Origin: Collybiopsis luxurians FD-317 M1
Lineage: Eukaryota > Basidiomycota > Agaricomycetes > Agaricales > Omphalotaceae
Direction: 5' to 3'
Assembly: GCA_000827265.1 (NCBI GenBank)
Contig: KN834768.1
Span: 294,765-358,764 of the forward strand
Length of the DNA stretch: 64,000 bases
Part shown: one piece after another, positions 46,204-55,410 of the stretch
How the letters are laid out: each line of letters begins with the position of its first letter
Numbering within the stretch: position 1 is the stretch's first letter
Notes under the pieces: model-generated
Told to the model about the DNA's origin: nothing
The model's database searches: none
What the model saw: only the letters and a program-made list of their open reading frames with translations
Program-made: the position numbers and the translations under genes

Positions 46204-47283
46204 CTACTCCCTCAGGTGTTTCAGACTCCCGCCTAATGATTTGAGTATCATTGTTTGCAAATTGAGCATCCACATTGGAGGAGGGTTGGACAGGGAGTAC
46301 TTGGGTTGCTCTGACACAGAGGGAGGTGCATCTGTGAGTTCCCAAGGGTGGATGGAGATTCTATTAGTGGCCATGAGGACAGCAGGGGGAATGGTGATCC
46401 TGCCAAGCTTGAAGCATATGCAGGAGATGCAGATCATATGAAGGGTGACATGTCTGTTAACAACATCCATATTGCCAAACTCAGTAATGAGTCAGTTGGA
46501 TACTGCTGCATCTCATTTCTGGGCTTCATTGACAGCGGAGAGGGAGGGAGTGCCAGTCATGGCTGTGGAAGTTCCAGCAGGGAAAGTGAGAGCCTGAGGA
46601 GTGGTGCCAGTAAGCAAAGTCAAGGGCTTGGTTTTCAAGGAAGGTTTTGATTTGGTCATGAAACAGCCAACGACATACATCTGCCAGACAAGGAACAGTT
46701 GTGAGGGATATTAGCTAGGAAGATACAGCAATGGGATCTACCCATTTTTCATCCCATGCTCCAATGCTAAGATGTAGCTTGTATCTAGTGAAAGCCAGTA
46801 GTTCCTTGACAAAATAAAAGTGCATAGCTGGGAAGATAGGCTAATCAGAACAGTTGGAGTGTGAATTACTGATATTGATGCTTACGGGAAAGAGGTAGAA
46901 TGCCTCCGACACATAGAAATTGAGGAAAGAGCTCCATTGCAGCTTTCATTTGAGTGCAGTCAAGAACCTAAGTAAATTTTGTTCAATGGTAGGTATTACA
47001 GGGAGATGAGGGATTAGACCAACTTTAGGGTATGAGGAATTGCTCATATGTATATTAAAATTGCTTTCATCTAAAGCTATGAAAAAGACTGAGTCTTTGA
47101 ATTGTGAACAAAGTAGAAAATCAACAACTTACTAACTGAGGTTTTATAGAGAGTCTGAAACTCAAAAGGGTGAGCTCCAACAGGCATTATTCCTTCCAGC
47201 CATTTCTCCATTCTGAGATTGGGAGCATCCAACTTTTTTCTACCTGTCTTTCCAGCCAAAGTTAATGCAAATGAACTGTGCAT
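46204..47283 (-). pseudogene. Captured THEM6-like thioesterase-superfamily gene, nearly full length
   Basis: Minus-strand blocks follow the order of a fungal thioesterase-superfamily (hot-dog fold, THEM6-like) protein. They are GAHPFEFQTLYKTS near 47180, ESNFNIHMSNSSYPK near 47060, a GT-AG intron of about 90 nt, and VLDCTQMKAAMELFPQFL near 46960. Then come MHFYFVKELLAFTRYKLHLS and IGAWDEKWVDP near 46830-46760, a Thr/Pro-rich linker, and CFKLGRITIPPAV with KYSLSNPPPMW near 46430-46270. The order and spacing are right, but stops and a shift occur in the linker, so it is broken. Introns are retained, so it was copied from genomic DNA. Its position beside an SMC3 fragment, head to head with a KDZ transposase, indicates capture by the transposon. 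Confidence 0.75.
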
Positions 47284-50200
47284 TCATTGAAAGAGGTACA
47301 GAGACTGAAGTAGACAGAGAGGCACAAGAATGTGAGGAAATTTATGAGGGATTACTTCAAGGCATCCATTGACAGTGAGTATATGTGTATTCTACCTTGA
47401 ATTTCTTTATTGAACTCAAATATAGGCATTGCATTGATGACTGGAAATGTGAGGATTGCATACCTACCACTATTGGGCCCCTCAATTTGAGGAGATGGTT
47501 TCTGCTTATATGGACTGGGAGTACAATGAGGAGCATGGCTATCAAATGCCAGAGGTCCTGGAAGGTTACCCCTCATTGGATTTGCAGGTTGTGGACATCT
47601 TTAGTAAGTGATCTTGTTGAATTAGCTGAGGGCATTCTAACACATTACTGAAGGTACTTTCTGGTGTTATATACCATTGACAGGGGATGTCTATCAAGCT
47701 ACCAGCATCATCCAAGCCGGCATTGTTCTTGCTTCTCCCCTGAAGCATACCTTTAGCTTTACCATTTGAACACTCAGCCTATATCATAAGCTTTTTTGCC
47801 ATTGTCCTCACCTCTCCATTCAGCCCTTTGTCAAAGCCCTCTGTGATCTTCATGGCCTTCATTTCAAACCCTACCTCATGCAACAACTCAGCACCGCTTA
47901 TGATATTTATTTGGAAATCAAGAGTTGCATCTGCAAACTTGTTTTTGGAGCACTGGGTTGAAATACCCCTAACTGGCACCTCATGCACAGCTGCCCATCT
48001 TATCAACATGAGCTCAAGGAAGATGAGGACATGGAGATACAGATGATGGTTTCAATGGACAGAAACAACTTATTAAAGCAATTTGAGTGTCGCACAGATC
48101 CTGCTGATGAGTTGAATGCTGAAGCAGATGCCTCTGGGGTATGTGAATGATCAGATCCTCGAGAAGGTGGGGGAGATTACTTCCTTTCTCATCAGGAAGT
48201 GGATCAGTGGGAGGAGGATAAGTGGGAGGATATCCCCTGTTGGATCCCAAAGAATAGCTACCGGGAGTGGGTCTGGGAGACAGGGAGATGTGAGGACAAG
48301 TGGGCAAACATGTCCAATGCACATACTGCCTGCTCTTCAGCCAGATTCAATGAGAATGGGATCTTTCTTCTCACCTGTCACCATGGATTCTCACTGTCTT
48401 TCTGCAATATGGTAAAGTCAGGTGAAGCATGTGTCTCATATTTTTCTTAGCCTGGAACCCTTACTAACTTAGCTATAGAGCCAAATATTCTCTTGCAACT
48501 CTTCATCGCTTTCTCAAAGCTGAACATGATTACTGTCAAAGTAACAGCGAACTCACACTGCCAAAGGGCAAAGTTTGTGTGGCCTACAACATCAACTGCA
48601 GGAACTCAAAGACAGTTCTCTGAAGCCCCCTTGCCACTCTTGCTCAGTACATGGGTTATCAACCTGTTATTGGGACAATGCACAGATATGTGCATGAACA
48701 AGCCTGCCAACTCTCCTTTCTCCTTCTCTATGTTAACAGTGCCAGTCTCAAAGATGGGGAGAACAATGAACAATATTTCTCCAAATCAAATGCCTTGGCC
48801 TCAGCAACACAACATGCCAGTTGATTCCATTGCCGCCAGATGATCTCCAAGTATGTGTACCATAATGACAACTTTGAAACCTATCCCAATCTCAGCTGCT
48901 TTCTCTACTCTCACTACAAAAACTGCCTTTGAATTCTCAGTGCCTCCAGTTCCCTTGGAAAACAGCTAAAAGCCACTGGTATTAATGATGCAAATGTCAT
49001 TTTCCAACAGCTAGAAGAGGAGGCTCAATATCTTCAAGCTCATTTATGAGAGCCACCAGAGGAAACACTCCAGATGGAGTACTTTTCCAAGCTCAAGGCT
49101 TACTATCAAAGCTGCAACAACATCAAAGAGCTACACAAGGTCTGGTCTTCCTATAAACCTGGAGAAGTAGACTACATGGCCCATATCAAGTGAAGCTGAT
49201 GACACACTATTGAGATGGAGCACAAACTTCTGGCTGATGTTCAGTCTCTTGAGTGAAAACTTGGTATCACAGAGCAATGGAAGAAAGGGTCCAAGGAGTG
49301 GAAAAATACTGCAAAACTAGTCAATACAGTGAGGTATTGATGAATGTTGGACAAGTTGGAGGGGTTGTTGGTTGCCCGAATCTTTGAAATGGGGTGTCTC
49401 AATGTTTCTGGCACTGGTGAGTGGCTTTCATGTATGTATGCTCTTAAGTCACAGTTTCTCTTTTCTACAGGATACAAAATGTGAAGAGAACTTGCACAGG
49501 CCCTCAAGAAACAGTCTAAAAGTATAGAAATGGCCCTAAATGACTACAACAATGCTGCCAGTGGCATGAACCCACCACAACCCATTCTCAACTGGGAAGA
49601 AGTTGTTGACCACAGCTTCCTCTCCGAATTTGATATACTCCAGGATACTCATGAGGACATCTAACAGCAACCATAGGCTCAACCTGCAACACAGACCCTC
49701 ATTACTCAATTCTTCAAAACCATTTGCACAGAGGAGGAGCTTCATTGTGTTCACCAAGAGATTTGACAATTATACTCTTTCATGTGCCAGGAGACTCAGG
49801 AGCTGATTGAAAAGGAGATGGAGCTGAAGAACTGCCCCAAGTTAGCCCTTCAAGTTAGGAAGTACCACTTACTAGGACTCCCAGAGATATCTCAGATATC
49901 TCTCAGAGAGCCTAGGATTTGGCCTTAAACCTAGGAAGCTTAGGTAGCCCAAGCTACCTAAAGTATCTGCAGGTGCCTAGGATTTGGCCTATTTTCTGGG
50001 AGTCCTCAGGCTCCCTCAGGCTTCCAATATTTGCCTGGGCTTTAGGTCATTTTCCTGATGTAGAACATGGTCAGGCCAATGAGCAGCATTGCTGACAACT
50101 TATCTCTATCACCAAACTCTGTGGATTTGATTGGAAGACCAATGGCAAGTATTTCTCAGTAGGCACATCTGTTGAACACTGCCCAACCTCATACAATGAT

Positions 50201-50325
50201 CTGGGGATACAGGAGGATGGACAGGAAGCAGCAGAGGAAGTCAATGAACAGCAGGAGGAGGAGGAGGAGGCAGAGGTTGTCCACCAAGTTGATGCCCTTA
50301 TCTCAGTAGTCGATGCTCAATAGTA
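47284..50325 (+). pseudogene. Decayed KDZ-superfamily (Kyakuja-Dileera-Zisupton) transposase
   Basis: Plus-strand blocks match, in order, the KDZ transposases common in mushroom genomes. They are MVSAYMDWEYNEEHGYQMPE near 47480, SIQPFVKALCDLHGLHFKPY near 47820, and MDRNNLLKQFECR near 48060 (the MDGNNSLKR-type segment). Next come YFLSHQEVDQWEEDKW near 48180 and FNENGIFLLTCHHGF near 48345. Then EQYFSKSNALAS near 48770, KLEGLLVARIFEMG near 49350, and an acidic C-terminus (EEEEEA near 50260). The earlier tail block LQVRKYHLL at 49850 is cut by a motif array (49862-50050), after which coding resumes. Stops and shifts are scattered through it. The upstream limit is uncertain. It sits inside copia integrase sequence. 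Confidence 0.8.
49862..50050. repeat. Degenerate CCTNAGG/CCTGGG-rich array 2, inserted in KDZ coding sequence
   Basis: Contains CCTAGG, CCTCAGG, CCTGGG and the repeated phrase CCTAGGATTTGGCCT (two copies, 49910-49925 and 49977-49991). KDZ transposase coding runs up to it and continues after it, so it is an insertion of about 190 bp. CpG-free. No target duplication could be made out. Confidence 0.6.
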
Positions 50326-50577
50326 TATTGTATCACTTATAAAACTATGCCTTATATGATAAATGGCAGGATCCTGATGCCCGACAACTGACACTTGACA
50401 CCGACAGACACTTGATGATGGGATCAGTGTTGTGCCATCCCCGAGGCTCATAGTGCTCAGATATATAGTAGAGGTTTATTCATTTTATTCATATCTTGGG
50501 GAAAGGCCAAAACACTATGTAGATAATGAATTGATGATCTGATCAATTAAATCTATATATTGAAGTAGGTGGGATTA
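50326..50577. other. Spacer between KDZ end and copia resumption
   Basis: No gene. AT-rich sequence that should contain the right end of the KDZ-bearing insert. Copia coding resumes (in minus-strand order, ends) at GCAGATCTCACC near 50580. I could not identify terminal repeats shared with the left border near 41830. Confidence 0.35.
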
Positions 50578-51539
50578 TCAGGTGAGATCTGCATGAACAA
50601 AATCCAATGGATGTTCTGCTTGTTTCTCAGAATTAGGGTAAGATTTGGCAGCAGCCTTTCCAAGCACACAACCTTGACATGGCAAATCTTCAGATAGAAC
50701 AGAAATTTTAGGAAGACCTTTTACATTTTCAGAAGCATTGCATAAAACTATTTTACCTGGATGTCCAAAATGGTTATGCCAAGTGTTATAATCATTAGTC
50801 TTTTGACTAGCCATATGTTGTTGTGGATTTTTGAATTTTTATTGGCAGTTTGTACAGGAATAGGATCAGGGAATTTTTTATAATCAGCAAAATCTTCTAT
50901 ATGTGGTGTAAAATGCCCAGAAGCTCCAGAATCTAAGAGCCATGCTGTTAATTCCCAATCAAAACTATTGTTAGCATTCTTATTTAAACAGTGCACATTT
51001 TGCAAATAAATTTTATTATCCACATCAAGTGGAGAAGCAGAAACATATTTATTTGTATTTACAAAGTTCATATCAGATACTATGGCATATTTTGAGAAAT
51101 CCAAATAAGTAGAGGCTGAAGATTTCAGTTTTTGTGCACATAGTTTAGAGAACATCTGTTTAGTACAGTGCAACTGATTAGTAATGTTTCTCTTAAATTT
51201 AGAGAGTGCTACTTGCCAAAAATAAGTTTTTCATCACCAGAGCCACATTCTTTCTCATCCATGTCATTCATATAAGTATCTCCCAGGTCATTACCACACT
51301 CATTGACAAGATAAGAGTTGTAGAAATTGTCAAGATGTATGGCTAATTCTTCAGCCAACAAATCAATCTCTTCTTCTTCCTTCTTCATATTAGCCAGAAT
51401 AGGATCATGAGGTTCCTTGGAGGATCCTTGAATGAATTCTGGTTTGGTCTTGGAGACACCTTTAAGAGGAGTCTGACCAACAGGTGGTTTGATAAGAGGA
51501 GAAGTAGAAGAAATGGCAGAAATATCATCTGGAAAAATG
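50578..51539 (-). pseudogene. Ty1/copia polyprotein, 5' part: protease and GAG-pre-integrase
   Basis: The minus strand reads, in order, an acidic segment (MKKEEEEIDLLAEELAIH near 51390), the aspartic protease motif WLLDSGASGHFTP near 50940, and the zinc-binding GAG-pre-integrase pattern WHNHFGHP...CQGCVLGK near 50780-50650. It ends at FVHADLT. Copia order demands that the integrase core follow; instead the KDZ-bearing insert begins and the rest is found at 39091-41827. About 60 codons of integrase around the break, including the catalytic aspartates, were not found. The left border of this piece in element terms (its 5' end) is cut by motif array 3, so gag and the 5' LTR are missing. Confidence 0.85.
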
Positions 51540-51690
51540 GTCTGAGCCTCAGGTTACCTAGGAGGCAACCTGGAGCAACCTGAGGGACCTGGGCAACCTA
51601 GGTGGTCTGTGCAACCTGGGTGAACCTCAGGTAACCTAGGAAATGCCAATATCCTGGGCAAACCTCAGGTATCCTTCAAATACCTGAGGA
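51540..51690. repeat. Degenerate CCTNAGG/CCTGGG-rich array 3
   Basis: Dense in units such as GGCAACCTGGAGCAACCTGAGG, shortened here to core CAACCTGAGG, with GGTTACCTAGG and CCTCAGGTAACCTAGG variants. It begins where copia coding ends. CpG-free. Confidence 0.65.
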
Positions 51691-52159
51691 GTGATGCTGT
51701 AAATATTACCAAATAAGGCAAAAGTATATTGAATATATATACCTATGCTTTAATCTATCCTAAATGCATGACAAGGACACCTTCTTAGTTGTAGATAACT
51801 CATAGAAACTGAAATTTGACATAAGTCACATGATGCAACTCTGTGAGCTGTCTACAATCAAAATAATTTTCATATGGTCAAAACAAGTATATCACAATTA
51901 TACCATACTATATACACATATGTACATGTATAAGCTCTTTACTGTACTTGAGTATATTAGGTATATTAGGTTAATACTAGTATACTGTAATACATTATAA
52001 AGTATAATACCTGACAAAAATGTACACCATATATACTATACATAAAATATGTACAAGTTCAATACTACTACTACTACTACCACACAAGTACAATAGCTCA
52101 CTATATACAGTAGAATAGAGTACAAACAGTAATATATAAAGATATATTATTTTTACTTA
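51691..52159. other. AT-rich spacer with microsatellite
   Basis: Very AT-rich, rich in TATAC/GTATA steps, with a short ACT trinucleotide run at 52062-52080. It lies between motif arrays 3 and 4. No gene. Confidence 0.5.
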
Positions 52160-52530
52160 TTAACCCTTTATGCAACCTGGGGTAACCTCAGGTAACCTGA
52201 GCCAACCTGAGCCAACCTGGGGCAACCTGAGACAACCTAGGACAACCTAGAGCACCCTAGGATATAGGGGTTGGACTGTGGAAACCTAGGTAACCTAAGT
52301 ACTTGAAATGTCCTATGCTTCTTAGGTTTCTTGAGGTTGTTATAATTTAACCCCAAGCTCAAGCTATTTTTCCTGATGAAAGCCCAGGCTACCCAGGCTG
52401 GCCAAGGGATGCCCCCTAAATCCTAGGCAACCTTGGGCTCTCTGAGCATCCTGAGGCCATTTCAAAGCCATTTTCAACTGGCCTTAGAGGCCCCAGGGAG
52501 CCCAGGTCATCCCAGGGATCCTCAGGGGTT
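52160..52530. repeat. Degenerate CCTNAGG/CCTGGG-rich array 4
   Basis: The densest array: more than a dozen units near AACCTGAGCC or AACCTAGGAC at 52168-52260, then looser CCTAGG/CCCAGG units to 52530. It forms the exact junction with the truncated vWA gene copy. Apart from that boundary it contains no CpG that I could see. Confidence 0.7.
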
Positions 52531-55021
52531 AAGGACAAAGATGCATGTGCTCATACTCATATATCCATTGTCTCTGCCTGCATAGCGACAGCTGAATATC
52601 ACCCTGAGGGTTACTTTCAACTTCTTACCAAGCTCCCACCACCCTGTCTCTTGATCCACCCCCCCCCCAATCGATGGCAAGAAAACTGGTATACTTGCCC
52701 ATTAGTCCATACATTGTTCCCAGTCTGATGATATCATTCTTGAGCCATGTTTGTAGGTTCCTATCATCAAATGAGCGGGATTGGGGATGGGGATGTGAGT
52801 GGGAGGTAGATTCGGATGGGCCTGGGAGTGGTAAGGAATACAGGTGTTTCTTATTCTCGAGGTCTGTGATGAGAGCTTTCGCTGCTAGGATATGAATAAT
52901 CGGATGAGGGCCCACTGCAGTGCTGCTGCTGCTACCTGCAACATCAAACAGGTGGTATGTATCGACAATTAGTACCTCCATGTCAATACTTTCACCCGAC
53001 GTAGAGAATGTTGCGCATAATGTAACACATCTTGATTTGAACCGGTGGGTAAAATATTTTCTACTGTGAATAGCATATATCTGTGTCCTTGTCCCAGAAA
53101 AGAAATCCAATTGATTCAGAAATGGAGGTGATTGTTGAATATTCGATATCGGGGTAAGGAATCAGAGTCTGGCGCCCATAAGAAGCTGTTAGCCTGGCTG
53201 GGCGAGATTTCGGGATCGGAAAGACTACTAGAACCAGGTAAAGCGTAGACGGGACCTGGGATCGCTGGACGTATGTCCACATAATCCTCACCCATTGCCT
53301 CTACAGTATACTCGTGGTCAATCACATTCCAATCATCATCTTGAGGAGCCACAAAGCTAGGCTCCTTTTCCTCCTCAGGCCAAAGAATCTCCACCTCTAC
53401 AGGAGGCGTCCTCACACCTCGTACTAATCTAGCACACTTTCCAACCATCTCCTCTCCCTCCCTAACATATATTGAAATACCATGTCCTGCACGAGCTATA
53501 CTATCGCACATGTCCGACGAAGCACCGTCGCCTATACCCTGCGTGAACACCCGCAGGAACGCGTTCCGGTTGAGGGGCTTGGAGTTTCCAGGGTTTTCAG
53601 GTGGTGCTAGGGTTTGAGTCGCATTCTCAACGGTGCAGATGCAGTTCTGGACATCCCACGAGCTGCCGTCCGTCAGGAGAAAAACAGCCACAGGCCGAGT
53701 GAGAGGATTGGATAGGGATGAAAATGCTATCTGCAAAGCTTCTAGGATTTTTGTACCCCCGTAATTGGCTGTCATTGTACTAAGAAAACGAGGAGCGAAG
53801 CAGTGGGAATCAGCGCGGAACAATCGAGGCAGAAACGTATACTTTACTTGCTCGACGTGCTCTGTAGCCTTATTCAAAGTTTCTTGAGTATATAATCGAC
53901 TGCTCTCCCAAAGCTTCGTCGTTCGAGATCCAAATGAAAGCAAATTAAACGTTGTGTGTTTGGTGGGCAGACCGCGGAGTAAGACAACCAAAGTTTCTTT
54001 GACCAACGGCATTCGGGAGTGCTGGTTCATACTCCCGCTCCTATCGATGAGGAATAGGTACTCCATGCCGGGATTAGAATCGGAGTTGGATAGATCCGGT
54101 ATAGTGAATTTGGGGACGAACGTTAGCGCCATGGTGGTAGTATTGTAGTTGGGTGAAGGATGAGGCTCAATGAAACAACGCGGAGAGTCCAAATCAGTTA
54201 CGGATATGATGAGGACAACGTCTCTGGTAAGTGAACCGAAGGGGTCCTTCAGAGTGACATGCGCGTAATCGTGAGGGTGGTGAGATGCATTTTCGGTATT
54301 CACGACGGGGAAGGGGGTGTTAAAACTTTGCGGAAGACCAAAGGCAATCGAAATCGGATACCCAGAGGGGCAAGAAACCCTTTGTATGGGACCGGCCTGT
54401 TGAATAAAAACGTTCATTTCGAAATGCTGATAAATCGAAGTGACGAAGCCAGCATCCGGAGATGAAAGTTGGCCGTAACTGTACGTGTAAGTGCATGGAA
54501 ATACGAATTTGACTTCGTTGTTCTTCTCGTCATTTGTGAGGCGTTGGAGGAGTCGTAAGTTGATGGTGACCGTTTCTGACGGTAAGATATTTCCGATATA
54601 GATCGTGAAAACTGAATGTAAAAGTCAATCCTCGCAGAGTCATAGTAAAACATTCAAATAATACTTTCTACATACCATCCTTAGTCTCTTCCTTTGCCAA
54701 ACCTGCCGTGAAACCATCTCTCACCGCCTTGTCATACTCCTCCTTCGCCTCTGTCTTATTCTTGATAACACCCCGTACTGACATCCCATCCCCTCTTACC
54801 ATTTCGAATCCGCAAACAGCAGTGTCTGCCATAAGACCAAAAGTATACACGGCATTGAGAGTAGCTATTGGCGGTCTGGTAAATCGCTGGGAGAGTAGTA
54901 CGGAAGCGTGGACATCAACGATGACAACCTCTGTATATACGCTGTCCAACATGAAGGAGGCACTATGGTGCTGATCGTATAGTCTAGGTATCAGACTCAT
55001 CGCTAGGGCGCGCCATCCCAA
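52531..55021 (-). pseudogene. VIT/vWA gene, truncated second copy
   Basis: Exon 1 (55021-54676), exon 2 (54611-53852) and the start of exon 3 (from 53779) are colinear with the intact gene, with identical exon lengths. Intron 2 here starts GCAAGT where the intact copy has GTAAGT; read without splicing, the region stays open and gives a misleading long frame. In exon 3 an extra 8 bases near 53143-53150 (TCGATATC relative to the other copy) shift the frame and cause a stop soon after. The remaining sequence continues in another frame to about 52537 and then ends at motif array 4, losing the last ~210 codons. MIDAS (DRSGS) is intact. A shortened product of ~590 residues is conceivable. Confidence 0.88.
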
Positions 55022-55410
55022 AGACCGAGTCTATTTATGCAAGTGTAAAGCTGTACCGAATACGAGGGCGGGAGCTAATGCGAGAGGAGATTTACATCTG
55101 AGATACTCGACTCTAGAAGCAGCTCGAGTGAGTTGCAGAGTCATTTCTAAGGCTGTTGACCACTATATCAATCAGTCCTTAGCATGTTATTTTATGCGGT
55201 TTTATGCGGTAGGAACGCGGGAGAAGCAGCCAAGGTTGCGCATCATAGGTGTATTTTGCGCTGAGTTCCACCCACAACTAAAGATAAGAATATGACTTTT
55301 AATGCGACAAAAGACATAGGCTGGAGTAAAGAAACGGAGGGAAAAAAGTACTTGGAGCGCTATACCTGGTGAAAACGAGTCAACCCCTCGACGAGGCAGC
55401 AGTTTAGAAT
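55022..55410. other. Duplicated vWA 5' flank and junction with glucan synthase copy
   Basis: Colinear with 12978-13372 up to GCAGTTTAGA at 55399-55408. Then a two-base filler, then glucan-synthase exon-18 sequence (ATTCAATCCGTAGGG). The 5.8 kb that separates these in the first block (13373-19147) is missing here. Confidence 0.8.

Noticed and set aside
42100..47283. One large minus-strand gene spanning the insert
   Set aside because: The pieces belong to unrelated families (thioesterase, SMC3, deaminase-like), so they are separate fragments rather than one native gene.
42100..50325. A TET/JBP dioxygenase gene accompanying the KDZ transposase
   Set aside because: KDZ elements in mushrooms are known to associate with TET/JBP genes, but I found no HxD...H dioxygenase pattern here; the passenger blocks fit other families.
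50450..50577. Possible 5' LTR of the copia element near the KDZ end
   Set aside because: Only a short resemblance (GATCTGATCAATT) to the 3' LTR; no TGTT...AACA ends, and it lies on the wrong side of the protease segment.
53116..54417. Long continuous 433-codon frame in the second vWA copy
   Set aside because: It reads through the homologue of intron 2 and ends at a frameshift, so it is not the real protein.
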